Positions 33,155 to 45,897 of a DNA stretch of 64,000 bases are shown in pieces. The notes beneath the pieces are model-generated. The model searched no databases. It saw only the letters and a program-made list of their open reading frames with translations, and was not told the origin of the DNA. The stretch is from assembly GCF_026210795.1 (NCBI RefSeq), contig NC_089447.1, forward strand, positions 3,722,501 to 3,786,500. Direction: 5' to 3'. How positions within the stretch are numbered: position 1 is the first letter of the stretch; every line of letters starts with the position of its first letter. A program made the translations under genes and the position numbers. Source of the stretch: Rhizophagus irregularis (taxonomy: Eukaryota; Glomeromycota; Glomeromycetes; Glomerales; Glomeraceae).

Positions 33155-34629
33155 TACATATGAACGTGATGAACGTGATATGATCTTTATTAAAAAACCT
33201 TTTTAACGTTATTTTAACTGGTCTTTTAAATAAAAAGGCAAAAAAATATTATATTTTATTATATTAATAATTAAAAAATTATATAAGATAAACCGTAATA
33301 CGTTACATAATTAATTTTAAGATTCTTCTAAAATATTCTCAATATTAACCATTCTTTCTAAATTAATATTTTTCTTTCCAGAAAAAAATCCAAATTTAAT
33401 CTTAATTTTAATTTTATGATGTACATTAATATTATATCTATCAGTAGTCCAATTAACCTTATCATTCAATACTTCAATTCTAAAATTATGTGACCATTCA
33501 TTATGTGTATTCAAAATATTTGGAAATTGATCACCAGATACACTTCTTTCTTCTGCATATTTTTTGATAGATTTTACATTTCCAGAAGCTCTAAATATAT
33601 GATACTCTTTTAAACCAACAAATATTTCTTTTATTTTTAAATCATATTTAAAAAATTTAAGAGCCAATTTTACAATAAATAGGATTTCCAGGTCCAAAGG
33701 TATTATAATTCATTGAAACATCATAACCTAAACCACGTTTCCAAGCTTTCTGATCATCCCATTCAACCCATCGAAAAGGGTCTGTCATTGGCATTGGACT
33801 ATAACGTGTAATATTACAAATACATTTAATCTTCTTCTTTGAACCTTGACATTTCCAAAAATTCATTTTCCTTTTAATTTTTGCGTTCACATTATAATAA
33901 ATATTTCCAGTATCCAAACTCATTGATGGTGGTAAATCATTAGGTAATGAAATTTGAAATGGAATATGCATATTTGTAATTTTTTCATATAATTCTTTTT
34001 TCGATCTTACATTATTTTTCAAATTACTACTTTGCCATAATATTAATGATCTATTCAGAATTTGCTTTTCATGAATATAATGAATTGTTTCTACATAGGT
34101 ATGAGTATAAAATGAATTGGTACTAGCATTATATACTTGACAAGTTCTGATTACTTGTTCAGTCCAATGAACATACTCTGTACCCGTGATGGAAACTTCA
34201 ATTTGTTTGGCATTCAAGGGTTCTTCCTCAGGAAATTGAAGGTGTAAGTTCCCAGCTATATATGAGTTTGTAATGCCTAACAAATCATGTTGGAATTTAT
34301 TGGAACCTTCCACATAAGAGAACCATACTTTTTTACTAGCTTTAGTGTAAGAAGATCTTGGAGGTTGAAGTAATGCCATTTTACAAAATTACTAAACCAA
34401 ATTATATTCCAATTAATTTTTTCGTCCTATTTAAACCCGATACTTACTATTTTTACTCCGAAAAAAAAATTGACGTATGACAAAATTTCTTCAAATGAAT
34501 GATCAGTAAATTTTAAATTCGGAATTTCTCGTTTATAATACATACATATTTACGGTTACTTCTTAAAAGTTAAAAGGTATCACATAATTACATTATTATT
34601 AATTACCGTTCAGCCAAATAGGATCATGC
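33125..34629. repeat. 19-bp perfect inverted repeats flanking the arrestin-like pseudogene
   Basis: GCATGATCCTATTTGGCTG at 33125-33143 recurs as its exact reverse complement at 34611-34629, bracketing the gene at 33317-34379. The left copy lies within the right arm of the adjacent MITE, so the right copy is probably another fragment of the same MITE family. Confidence 0.8.
33317..34379 (-). pseudogene. Arrestin-like (alpha-arrestin family) gene with a frameshift
   Basis: Frame 1 (34379-33657) starts MALLQPPRSSYTK and carries arrestin-N features: 'NLHLQFPEEEPLNAKQIEVS' then ITGTEYVHWTE, and 'MHIPFQISLPNDLPPSM'. The C-terminal arrestin part continues in a second frame to 33317 (KFFKYDLKIKEIFVGLKEYHIF, DQFPNILNTHNEWSHNF). 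The frames meet at 33668-33671, a run of four T on plus (AAAA on minus); a one-base length change there accounts for the break. No GT-AG intron fixes the junction. Full length would be about 350 residues, a usual size for compact alpha-arrestins, which act as adaptors for ubiquitin-dependent endocytosis. It lacks an obvious PPxY motif. It could be a recent pseudogene or a sequencing indel. Confidence 0.7.
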
Positions 34630-34870
34630 AAATTTTCATAGACCGATATTTTTATTAGCCATAGCAATAACACATGATTGATATAATAAAATGGAGTAAA
34701 AAAAATGGCGTAAATGAATATTTTGTAGGAAAAGTTTAAATAAAGCTTATAAAGTGGATTAAAATGAAATTTATAGAAAGTTTATTTATGATATTATTAA
34801 TTAATGCATGATCAAAAATGTCAGAACGATAACACTTTTATTGGATGTGGGGCACAGGGACCTTCATTGA

Positions 34871-34911
34871 TTGGTGAAAATGGCCACTACGTGGCCCATT
34901 TTCATCCAATA
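34871..34911. repeat. Hairpin, 17-bp stem
   Basis: ATTGGTGAAAATGGCCAC / CGTGGCCCATTTTCATCCAAT is a stem with one or two mismatches and a TA loop in the intergenic region between the arrestin-like gene and the F-box gene. Possibly a short MITE. Confidence 0.6.
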
Positions 34912-34929
34912 GTTCAGTCCTATGACTGA

Positions 34930-36015
34930 TATATCCAATAATATGTACTTATAAGAATAGATTCTTTTCATTTTTTTGGTGTGATTAATGTTTGTTTAGA
35001 TGTATTGTTATTTTGTTATTTTAGTCAAAAATCATTGTTTGCTCAAATATGGTTATATAATATTTCTATAATAGGATTACAACGATTTATAAGGATCGGA
35101 GGATCACCAATTAGATTTTGTGTTTCCAAACATTTCCAAAAAGTATTTCCAAGTACATAATGCAAATTTCAATTGGTAATACTTTACGGTAAAAATATTC
35201 GAATTATTTTACCATTATGTAACAATATGAATATGCGATGAACAATGACAATGAAATCTCGTTACAAATCAAGAACTAATAATTTAATCAATTTGCTATT
35301 AAGGAAACTTATATATTATATAATATGTAAAATTGTAAATTATATCATTATTATATTTACAGAATTACAGTAAACTCGTTTATTAGTAATTTCTTGATTA
35401 TTCACTAAATTTATCATATAATTTTTCCTATTCTAAATTAAATAATATCTAATGATAAAGATTGATTGATTTAAATTGAAAAATTAAAACGATTCAATAT
35501 TCGAATCTGTACACTGTACAGTAGGATTACATTATTGCTAGTATATATCCCGGTACAGTATACAATATCACTAAAAAATAATTTATAACTATCCATAATA
35601 ACGCCCCTTAAGGTAAATAAAATAATTAAAGTTTGCCACATTTTTTTGAAATTGTTCTCCATTTCAAAACGAGCGTCGGTCGATAATGTGTAGATCCTTG
35701 CTTTTGGGATAATTCCTGGATAATGCCAGTCGGAATTACAAAATTCCGGCCCTGACGCGTTCCTTATTAATTTATTATAACAAATTGCACTTTTGCACTT
35801 TCATAACTTTTTTAGGAAATTGACGTTATAAACTATTGACGCTATATCTTTATTTTACTGTAACCGCTGTTAAGTGTTAAAAATAAAATTAAAATAAAAT
35901 TAAAATTTACATATAAATTTTACATACTGTATAGTATGAAGAAATTATAATAATATTACGAACGAAAACAAACATACTGTAGAACATTTTCTCTTTAATA
36001 CAAAGAAATTAATAT
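34930..36015. other. Intergenic, no gene recognised
   Basis: AT-rich 3' flank of the F-box gene. ORF 35471-35662 has no domain. A GC-richer patch with CCGGTACAG and AATTCCGGCCCTGACGCG (35550-35760) is unexplained. Confidence 0.5.
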
Positions 36016-36021
36016 TATTCC

Positions 36022-37464
36022 TTAACTTTTTTCCATATTCTTAAATAATTTGATAATTCCTTTTTCTTTATATGTATCAAGAATTTTTAAATGTTCATCA
36101 GTGATACTAGGAACATGTCGAATTCTAAATTCTAATGGATTTTCTCTATGTGCCCAATTTTTTAAGAATTTTTCCAAATCATTCACAGTAATTTCCCAAT
36201 TAGATACTAATTCAATTTCTTCTAAATTAATTGGTGCATATCTAACTAATAAATCTAATAAAATACTACCATTTGACATTAATTTACCACGTTTATGAGA
36301 TTGTAATATAATCTCAAATAAATTTTTACATTTCATTAATAATTGTTGTAATTCTTCAAAATCTTGATCATCTATTACAAGATAAATATTACAAAGATCT
36401 GGACAATATTGATAAATTGTTCGAATCAGCTCTTTTGATTGATTCTCATCATATGTATATCCTGCTCTTATATACCAAAGTGATCCTTCAGTTTTGGAAA
36501 TTATATTTGATAAAACGAATTGTGAAACTCGACCAATTTGAAGTATTTCTAATTTAGGACAGTTTAAAAATAAAAATCTTGAATCAAAACAATTTCTTAT
36601 ACGTCCATTATTATATAAAGATAAAGTTTTTAAATTTATAAATTTTTGATAAAATTCAATAGGTGGGAAATCAATTTCATAATCTAAAGTAACTTTAAAA
36701 TGAATAATATTATTTGAATGTTTCATAATTGAATTTCCTAAACCTTTACAAGTATCTTTCCTTTTATAATTTTTTTCTTTAAATCTATCAATTTCAAATC
36801 TGAAATAATTCAAATTTTCTTGAACATCAATTAATCGATTCAATCCAAGATTTTCATTTAAAAATGATATTATACTAATTTTTTCTATTTTTTTACAAAT
36901 TAAAGATAATCCAAAAAAAATTTCAGAATCAACATTTGTAGTACATTGTAAATGAACAAGTTCCGGAAGACATGTATTAGCCCCAGGAAAATGATGTAAT
37001 TGATGATTAAAACATTGATTCTCTAATTTCAAATATCTTAAATTTAAACATTTACTCATAAAAAGTTTGTAAATTTCTTGTTCAATGAAATAACGTTGAT
37101 AATCAAATTCTTCACTAGAGCCAGTTAATAATTGAATATATATGTTAACAAAATTTAGATCAAGTTTATTACAATAACTGATATAATTAATCAAAGGTTT
37201 TTGTTGTAAAGATGATAAATTTAGAATTCCTTGACTTGCTAAAAGTTTTTTTGAATCTTCAGATAAATGTAATATAATAGTATTGAACAAAAGAAATACA
37301 CGTTCCTGACTTTCGTTCAGAAATTTCCAAGGTTCTTTCCAAAGGATCGATACAAAAGTTTCAAACCAAAGTTTATTTATTAAAAGACATGAGAATAAAG
37401 GATTACTATTATTTCCAAATTCTTGAGAAATATATAAAAGAATATCTTTATTAAGGGTTGCCAT
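36022..37464 (-). CDS. F-box/LRR-like protein (480 aa), single exon
   Basis: Starts MATLNKDILLYISQEFGNNS, then NPLFSCLLINKLWFETFVSI, LWKEPWKFL, an F-box-like motif with the usual L..I..L..C..V...W pattern in residues 1-45. The remainder has irregular leucine-rich stretches (LRYLKLENQCF, LVHLQCTT, LKTLSLYNNGRI, LEILQIGRVSQF, LEEIELVSNWEI) as in FBXL substrate receptors. F-box proteins of this form are greatly expanded in arbuscular mycorrhizal fungi. Expected role: substrate receptor of an SCF ubiquitin ligase; substrate unknown. The start is the first ATG and no intron is needed. Confidence 0.85.
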   Translation of the reverse strand: MATLNKDILLYISQEFGNNSNPLFSCLLINKLWFETFVSILWKEPWKFLNESQERVFLLFNTIILHLSEDSKKLLASQGILNLSSLQQKPLINYISYCNKLDLNFVNIYIQLLTGSSEEFDYQRYFIEQEIYKLFMSKCLNLRYLKLENQCFNHQLHHFPGANTCLPELVHLQCTTNVDSEIFFGLSLICKKIEKISIISFLNENLGLNRLIDVQENLNYFRFEIDRFKEKNYKRKDTCKGLGNSIMKHSNNIIHFKVTLDYEIDFPPIEFYQKFINLKTLSLYNNGRIRNCFDSRFLFLNCPKLEILQIGRVSQFVLSNIISKTEGSLWYIRAGYTYDENQSKELIRTIYQYCPDLCNIYLVIDDQDFEELQQLLMKCKNLFEIILQSHKRGKLMSNGSILLDLLVRYAPINLEEIELVSNWEITVNDLEKFLKNWAHRENPLEFRIRHVPSITDEHLKILDTYKEKGIIKLFKNMEKS

Positions 37465-37479
37465 TTTTGTGAAGGAAAA

Positions 37480-39705
37480 ATTTGAGAGTAAAAAATAAGA
37501 AAAAAATTTTTTTCAATCTAATCTTGATATTAAATATAATATAATGATGATGACATAATACATGTTTATAATCACGAATTCGCGCCTGATTTATAATCAT
37601 ATCGTTAATTAGTATAAATTGTAAACATTGTTACCTTTGCAAATTACACTCTTATTTTCAACCTTTTGCTAAAAATATAGAAATTTCTTTAAATTCAAAG
37701 GACGTTAAGCTTCTAAGCAAATTAACTATTTATAAATTTTTCATTGTGGTAAGTTTCTTATTTAAATAATACATACAATATTACTATTTATAATTCATTT
37801 TACGATTTTTGATAAACATTATATTATAGCAAAAGAAGACTCTCATCAACCGCTGTTTGAGTGATTTCAAAAAGGATCTAATTCCAATGAAAAATAATCA
37901 GAAAAAGTAGTCAATATCAATACCTCTTGTGCTACATTTACACAGAAGTATTACCTATAAAGAGATTAAAACGAAGAAACTCCAGTTCTGATTTGATCAA
38001 TATCTGCGGCTACGGGTTGATCAAAATTTACGATTGCGGTTTGTGCCTATTGCAAAATAAATTTCTTTGATCGTATCTAGTTCCTCTGATAGCATCTACT
38101 TCTTCAACTAACGTAAATTAGTTCCACCTACATTCCATACGACGATGAACGTTTCACCCGCCAGTCCCATTCCCACAACATTTATCACATTTGAAGGTGG
38201 CCAACCTAACTTTTAAATAGTAAATAATTATTCCTTGTTACTATAACTGATAACATACCATACAAAATATTTACCGAGTGAAATTTTTTTTTAATATAAC
38301 GTTATTAAAAAATCTAACTAGGTTATTAATATTAAGCGAGTTATTAAAAGATGCCGTATTTACAGAAAAAGCCGTGTTACTGTCAAAAAAAAATTTTCTT
38401 GAAGTATATGAGTTTAACATCCTTGCGCATCTAGACATATCTTTCTAATGGCAATAGAAGGAATGATAACGAGAATTTTCTAAAAATTGAGTTTCTAGAG
38501 AGTATTTATATAATTTTAGTTTGCCAGTAGAAACAATGTTACTATGTTATTCGTAAATAATTCTTCAGTAAACAATTTTCTTTAACGTAAACTTCATTAC
38601 GTTCTTGCGTATCTAAATGACGATATAATTAGGCAAAAGAAAGAATAGAAGGAAATAAATGAGACATAATTTTTTTGAATACATAATGACTAATAATAAG
38701 ACGGACAGAATGAAATCCAATCATATAGTAGTGGAATATTATTGTGATAATTAATATTTAAAGTAATATAAAAATATTAATAGAAATTTTTGTTATTACA
38801 TGATTAATTCATCAGTTGAATTTCTTGATACTTTATGTGACACAATTTATTAATCCAGTGAAAATAATCGCGATGCATAACGATATTTCCATTCAAGCCG
38901 TTGTATGATTGCACATTTGACTACGTGATATAAAATTTATGCTCGCTGTACAAGAAAATAGTTTTAAAGTTTATAAACTAATGACTATTTTTTTCGTACA
39001 GATTTCTGAGATTACTGTAATTATATCAGTTATTGTAATCAACTTTACCTGAAATTTATTCACACATATATTAACCTGCTAACCCTGCTAACTTACAGCG
39101 GCATAGAAATTTACAATCTTCTCATAAATAAATAAAGCACTTGAAATTAGGGGATCAATTTTATAACAATAAATTACATCATTTTTCTAATATTTGTCTC
39201 CAGAGATTATTCAGTTACAATGTACGGTAACTTGGAGATACTTTAATCGAGCGACACTTCCCAAGTTGTATTATCAAACATAATTTCTAAATAATCAATA
39301 TCTTGATGTTATATTAATCGCATAAAAATGTCATATGGCGATATTTTATTAGATTTATTGGTTAGTATGCACTAGTTAACATGAAAGAACTTAAAAGATC
39401 CAATGATTCCATTGAAGTTTAGATTTTCATATGTCCCTATTTAATTCAGTATAAAAAAATAAATAAATAACCAATCAACTCATTGCACTCATTGCGCACA
39501 ATTTTTAGATAATCTGAGGCTTAACAAATATTTCAATGACTGAATAAGTGCATGATATCATTATTTAACTATAATATTAAAATGACATATTCCATTTATA
39601 AAGTTTAATACAAAAATCTTTAGAAAAAAAGTCTTTTTTTTTTTTTATACTTTTTCTGTACTTTTTAATCTTTTCATTCTTACAATATTAAATTTGTTTT
39701 TCATC
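37480..39705. other. Intergenic with a possible coding relic at 38098-38215 (minus)
   Basis: Mostly AT-rich. A GC-richer piece reads on minus as GWPPSNVINVVGMGLAGETF then IVVWNVGGTNLR and a stop, then VEEVDAIRGTRYDQRNLF in another frame. It looks like a broken exon, family not recognised. Confidence 0.45.
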
Positions 39706-39709
39706 AATT

Positions 39710-40695
39710 ATGAGTATTTCTAAAATATCAATTCATGAACTAAATGAAGATAATGTTAAATATTATGCATCTATCATTTATGATACTGGTAATTTTATAA
39801 TTAAAAATATTTAGTTTTATAACAAATTGGGTTAAAAATTTTTTTTTTCTTTCTTTCTTTAAAAATAGATCAAGTGCCAGATAATTCCCAACATATTAAC
39901 ATTGAAGTTACAGATGATTCAAAGTTTGAAGAAATTACAATGGAAGATATTAGGGGAATGCGGTACCGAAAGGTATAAAATGGTAACGTACACATATATA
40001 AAATTAATAAATGTTTACGTTAAAATTCTTTAGGGTAAAGTTCAATATCTCGTAAAATGGAAAACAATCGATGAAGCAGAATGGATAGAAGCAGATAAAT
40101 GGTAAAATCTCGCGTTCTTGTAAATCAATTTATATATTATCAAACCACTTTTAGCTACTAATAATTAATTTATTAGTGATAAGCAATTAATCAAAAAATT
40201 TCTTGACAAGAATGAAGGATCAGCAATGAAAGAAACTAAATCAAATTTTGTTAAAAAAGAAAATAACAAAAAAAGCTTTCACGAATTTAGAAAGGCTGGT
40301 TATAAAGATGTTCAATGTAACCCTAATACAAAAATTGCAAAATTACGTAAAGGTGATTGGGAAGATCAAGTTGAAGAAGTAGAAAGTATGTTCAGACATG
40401 TACCTACTGGAGAATGGTTCAGTTTATTGAAATGGTAAATATAAAATTACTTTGGAATTTTACCAAAATTTATTTTTACAATTTGCTAAAATTTTTAATA
40501 TTAATTTATTTAGGAAGAATGGTTCTTTTTCTACGCATCCAAATAAAGAAGTTAACATTAAATGTCCTCAAAAGGTAATGCATTAAATTAAAATCGTTGT
40601 ATATTTTGACATTTAATTAAAGAAAAAATTTCTTTTCGTAGATAATCTCTTATTATGAAAGTCGAATCGTGTTCGGAAAAGTAACCAAAAAGTAA
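39710..40695 (+). CDS. HP1-like protein: chromodomain plus chromo shadow domain
   Basis: Six exons: 39710-39788, 39869-39972, 40034-40101, 40177-40434, 40514-40574 and 40642-40695, all GT-AG and phase-consistent, 207 residues. The chromodomain (about 50-90) has EDIRGMRYRKGKVQYLVKWK then EAEWIEADKW and IKKFLDKNE. The C-terminus is a chromo shadow domain: DQVEEVESMF, GEWFSLLKWKN, HPNKEVNIKCPQKIISYYES. The shadow domain, the HP1 dimerisation and PxVxL-binding module, makes this an HP1-family heterochromatin protein rather than a generic chromodomain protein. In my alignment only the tryptophan of the three-residue aromatic cage that reads H3K9me is clearly kept; the first aromatic and the one after KWK are not. 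Acidic N-terminal part, no AT-hook. Role in silencing inferred. Confidence 0.8.
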
Positions 40696-40699
40696 ATTC

Positions 40700-41187
40700 T
40701 TGTTTGAATGTCCGAATTTCGATTCAAGTATTAGTTATGCTGAGAATATTATAAAGTATATATAACTATATAACTAAATATTTCACATTAGATTGTTCTG
40801 CGATTTGTTAATGTAAAAAAAAAAAATCATATATAACAAATAAATATATAAAAATTTATTGATATTTTATGTGATAAATACGAAATGTTTGAATCATGAT
40901 GTTATAATGAAAATCGCGACGCAATTATTCATGATCATTTCATGCAAAAAAAATCCTTTAGTCATTATAGTCATTATGGAGATTTTGGTTTGGAAATGAA
41001 TAAGGGATAAGGGATAAGTCCATAAAAAGCCTTTATAAGAATTCAATGGACGATTGAGATCATAATTAGATAAATTTCCTTCTCCACATTTTCTTCTTTA
41101 TCTCCCTCATATCCTCTCAACGAAAAAAAAAAAAATCACTAATCATTATAATCAACGAATATTTTTCTAAAATTACAAATAAATTCG
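40700..41187. other. Intergenic between the HP1-like and coiled-coil genes
   Basis: Contains the 3' end of the HP1-like gene and, at 41080-41140, a pyrimidine-rich (TCTTCTTTATCTCCCTCATA) then A-rich stretch directly before the next ATG, typical of a fungal core promoter and leader. Confidence 0.5.
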
Positions 41188-42226
41188 ATGTCTGAAGAAG
41201 CAGGTGAAATCAGTCCTACAGCTTGGGATAAGGTATATTTTTTATAAACCTTTTTTTTAAAAAAAAATTCGAGTTAGAAATATTTTATTATTTTTTTAGT
41301 TAATGGAAGAAGTTAGTTGGTTACGAGAAGCTTATACTCATAAATGTTCTGAAGTCGGATATCTTAGTGGAGAAACTGATCGTATGAAATGGCTATACGA
41401 CCAAAGTTGTGAACAAATTATATCATTAAAAGCCCAAAACGAACATCTAAGGAAAGAATTAGATGAGGTAAAGAAATTAAACGAGTAAATTCTTTTTTTA
41501 AAGTGGATTACGATCTTAAAAATAAAAAATAAAAAATAAAAATAAAAAATTTATTAAGAGTGAATTTCTTCGTAAGAAGTTAACTGAACAAGTTGATGAA
41601 CCAAAAATTGAACAATGTAAAAAGGTTTGTTTCTCTATTAAACTTTCTTTTCTTTATAAAGAAAAAATTTTTGTAAAGTTGGGTACTTAAAATTCGTCAT
41701 TTATTATAAAATCGTAAAATCAAAGAAGACTCGAGGAGAGAATAAGGTAAATTATTGACGTCTTGAAATAACTAAAAATAGCTGACGAAATTAATATATA
41801 TATATTTTTTTTTTATTTATATATAACAATGAACCAGCTTTTTAGGCCATATCCTTTAGTATCTACCAATCCAGTTTAGTTTTGCATTTTTATTTCTTTC
41901 ATAACTTAAATGAAAAGAACTCATTTTAATTATTTGATATTATATTATAATTAATAGCGACACCATAATAGGGGTGGAAGATTTCAAAATTATCGAAATC
42001 TTTCTTTGAATCTCAAGAAAAATAATAATAACGGAAATGGAGATAGTAATGATAATGATAAAAGAAACAAGGACGCTAAAAATTCTCAGTGGGACAGCGC
42101 TGATGAAAGAGAAAAATCTAGGTTTGTACGATATTCAATTGAATTGTGCTCGAATATCAGCAAGTTAAATCTCTTTTTTTTCTTTTCTTTGGTTGCAGCG
42201 AGGACGAAGTCGTGATAGATAAATAA
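41188..42226 (+). CDS. Small coiled-coil protein with acidic/Asn-rich tail
   Basis: Proposed exons: 41188-41232, 41300-41467, 41559-41624, about 41726-41746, 41958-42121 and 42199-42226. The N-terminus is MSEEAGEISPTAWDK; the second exon encodes a helix (EVSWLREAYTHKCSEVGYLS, MKWLYDQSCEQIISLKAQNE, HLRKELDE). The tail has an RGGRFQNYRN segment, an Asn/Asp/Lys low-complexity tract and ends EDEVVIDK. The fourth exon's acceptor is uncertain (AAG or AAGAAG), and the second donor (GTAAAG) competes with read-through to a stop at 41488. Family not recognised; the RGG-like part could bind RNA. Confidence 0.6.
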
Positions 42227-42229
42227 TGC

Positions 42230-42710
42230 CATACTTAAAAGTTCTCATTACGGATACAATTTATCACATGCTTTTAATTTGAAATAATAGTAATATTAGA
42301 ATCGTCTTTTCTTTTCTGATATTATAATAATTAACTTAGCAAAATATAACTATTTTAGATGAAAAATGGTAGAATTTAGTTTAAATTACAAGGATAGTTG
42401 TTTTTTCAATAAAAACACATAACTATAAAAATGGTTCTTTGTTTAATTTTTTATAAAATATTTATATTAGAATACAGAAAATTTAAATAGAATTTCAAAA
42501 TATATACAATAGAACTAAGAGAGAATTAGTACTAGGATAGTTTTTTACAATTGATTTTAAAATCGTGGATTTATTAGTCCGAAATGTAAAAGGACTATAT
42601 AATTATATACACTATACAATATTGTAAGCATATGATCAATTTATTATAGTATAAAGCAAAATAAAAAAAAAAAATGATTTATAGATTATACAAGCTAAAG
42701 TACTATTATT
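42230..42710. other. Intergenic, no gene recognised
   Basis: AT-rich 3' flank of the coiled-coil gene; nothing else seen. Confidence 0.5.
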
Positions 42711-42715
42711 CTAAA

Positions 42716-43560
42716 TAAAATTCAGTACGCTATTAGAAGTAGAAAAATGACGTTCTTCTGTGTAGTCACTAAAAGTGGCTCCAATTTTTGATACAATCCA
42801 TGCTTCAGCAACTTGTATCTGTTGTATATTTAGAGGGTTTTGAGCAATTGGTGGAACTTGATGGTAAGTGCATCATACACATTATCAGTTGATTCATTTA
42901 TTGTTGGTTCATTTATCAAAATATCACACAATTTTTTCCCTTGTTAAGCAATAACAATTAAGTAAAAGTTAATGAAGTAGCATTTGAGTAGAATATTACT
43001 AGTTATATCAAAATCCTCTTATCATCTTCAGAAAAATATCAACTTCGTTAATATGATTTTTTTTGGACATTTGTTCCTTATTAATTATTTTCACCCTTGT
43101 GTTTACATGATAAATTTGGTTTCTGGAACCAATGGCGAAACAGCTGCAGAAGTTGAAGAAATTGATGGTTGATGTAGATTTCCGTGATGTGATGCTGTCA
43201 CAAGTTGTTTTTGTGATTTTAGTGATGATGAAGAAGTTGTCACAAGAGGTTTTTGCTGCGATGATAATGATGTCATTATTATAAAAGGTTTTTGCCGTGA
43301 TGATGACAATGATGAAGATGTTGTTGTCGCAAGAGGTCTTTGTTGCAATAATGATGCCAAGAGGTTTTTGCCACGATGATGAAGACGATGATGTTGTCCC
43401 AGCGTTGATTTTGTAGAAGGCCATTGGTAGCAAATATATCCACAATAGCGGCATATGCAGGAACTCCATGTAGATTAACCCATGACACGTTTGGAATTTT
43501 CTCTAGAATGAAGTCTTGTTCATTATTTGCAATTTTACTTTCAGATTCATATCCTTGTAG
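42716..43560 (-). pseudogene. Broken gene with Ser/Thr/Gln-rich low-complexity centre
   Basis: Minus-strand blocks in order: QGYESESKIANNEQDFILEK, then IPNVSWVNLHGVPAYAAIVD and IFATNGLLQNQRWDN (43560-43430); a tandemly repeated CATCATCATT/AAAACCTCTTG stretch (43150-43420) that can be read in two frames, one giving ATTTSSSLSSSRQKPFIIM; then GKKLCDILINEPTINESTDN (about 42940) and, in a shifted frame, NIQQIQVAEAWIVSKIGATF with DYTEERHFSTSNSVLNFI and a stop at 42716. The frames do not join by an obvious intron. Family not recognised. Confidence 0.45.
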
Positions 43561-43619
43561 GGCTGATGAAAGTTATTCCAAAAACTTTACATAATATTCA
43601 ATATTTTAGATAATTAACA

Positions 43620-45890
43620 AATCTTACCACCTTTTCTAATTTTCTGAGAAATCTGTATATGAAACAACAATATTAATATAAGTGTTTTAAACTGATCATT
43701 TTTTCATAAAAAATTGTATCTAATAAGTGGAATTCAGATGTGAGAATGCAAAAAAATCAATCATAACGAAGGGAAATACAAAATGAAGCAGATAATCATT
43801 TTATATTTAAAGATATTAATCGCGCAATAAAAATAAAAAAACCAGAAACTAGGTGGCTTTAATGCAAATCATGATGACTATCAGATTGTACTACATATTT
43901 AACAGACATATTTTTTTTCTTGATACGAAAGCTCCTGACCGTAATAAATATAACATTTCAACAAAAAAATTCATGAAAAAAATATTAGAAACGACAAAAA
44001 ATGAATAAAAATGTACAGTATGTTCAGGTTTTGATCCGTACTGGTAAAATAGAAAAGATATTAGACATGCGAAAAAGAATAAAACAACAAGTTGGCAGCA
44101 GAATTGAGGGCTCTTAACACTAAAGTAGTATCAAGAATATTGCCCTAATAGTGAAAAATTTAATAAGATGCAATCATCCTTTGAGAAACTATGCCGAATC
44201 AGTATCTTTTATGGATCAAATATAATAGTTTTAGTATAAAGTAGTATAATAAAGGATCTGTAAAACTTCTATTATTTAAATTTATAAAACAAGTTACAAA
44301 GTCAATATGAGGTACAAAACAAACTGCAAACTTTTTTATATTAAATATATAAAATAATTTAATGCTAATACTAGATTTTTATTTATTAGATATTATTGAT
44401 CTTTTACATTTTTTTTTTCTTAAGAAACCTAATTATAAAGAAACAAAAAAATAAAAAATAAAAAATAAAAGTAAATTCAAAGAAATTGGTAGGCTTTCAA
44501 TTCACTTTTATCAACTAAAATTTTAGTAATATTATTAATAGAATTAGTAATAATAGAACTTTTGATATTTATTTATTAAAGAATCTAAAAAAAGAAAAAA
44601 ATCAGAAAGATAAAGAAAATAATGAAGGGTAGATTCTTAAATCATAATTGTTTTATAACTTTTTAGTTTCTTATTAACTTTTTTTTCTTTACAAGACAGA
44701 TAGTTGAAATTAAAACTGCACAAAAAATCAAATAGTCTGTTTGAAGTTTAATAATATAAATACAAGTTGTACAAATTAATTATTTTTTTGAATTTTTCAC
44801 TAATATGCATTTAAATTATAATTTACTATATTTCAATTCTTAAAAAACTCAATAAGAAGAGTGCTTAAGAAATTAAAATTACTTAATATAAATACCAGCA
44901 ATATGAAGATATATGACAAATTGAAGAATATATAGATTCTTAAAAGTTTTTAATTATAATTTTATAATTATTATAGTCATAATTAGGTATATATATATAA
45001 TAGTACAACTAATAGAAAATGAACTGTTAATATACAGTTAAATATTATAAGAAACTGTATTTCTTATTAATTTTATTCTACTAAGATAATTGACAATTTT
45101 TTATAGTAAAAAAAGTCCTAAATAAATTTTATTTTGATTGGAATTTAGTACAAATATATTGGATAAATTGGCTGATAGTAAATCTGTAAAGAAATAGTAA
45201 TAAATTAGTATTGACGAAAATATTAATTCTACTTATAAAAATTATCATAAAAAAAGTATTACTGATTAAATATTATAAATATTATTTAATTACAATTATA
45301 TATTAGTTTTTAAATAAAATGCATAAAAGAAAATGAGTACAATTCACTCCTTTTAAATATTAAGAATACATTAAAGTTTGTATTGATTCCTTTTTTTTAA
45401 ATAATCAAAATAAAAATCTGGTTTTATATTTTAATACAAATCAATAGTGATTTAGAAATAGTTTCATAAAACTTATTAAAAAATATATAGAGAGAATATT
45501 TAAAGTAAAAATAAATTATATAATAATAAAAAAAAATTTTTTAAATAAAACCTTTCACTATATATATATGCTAAATGTATTTTGATCTGTTTTGCAAGTT
45601 TAATTAAAGTATAAAATAAGATTTTGATACCATTTTCAATTTATTTGACTTTTTATTTTTTGTCTATTTATTTTTAAATATGATTAGCAAAAATCTTTTG
45701 CTTATGTAAAGTCAAAAACAGTATTTAAAATCTACTTTTTTTCTTTAAGTAAACTTGTAAAATAAGCTAAAATATATTTGTTTTATAATTTTTTAGTTTA
45801 TTAATTTTAATTTATAAAAAATTAGTCTACTTATAGTGTGCAAAAAAATAATTATAATAAAAATTATATGTTGAAATTCTTTAATAATTC
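43620..45890. other. Long AT-rich intergenic region, no genes
   Basis: About 2.3 kb with A/T homopolymer runs, short ATATAT tracts and AAATAAAAAATAAA repeats (44445-44470). No ORF with a domain on either strand. Confidence 0.6.
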
Positions 45891-45897
45891 CTGCAAT

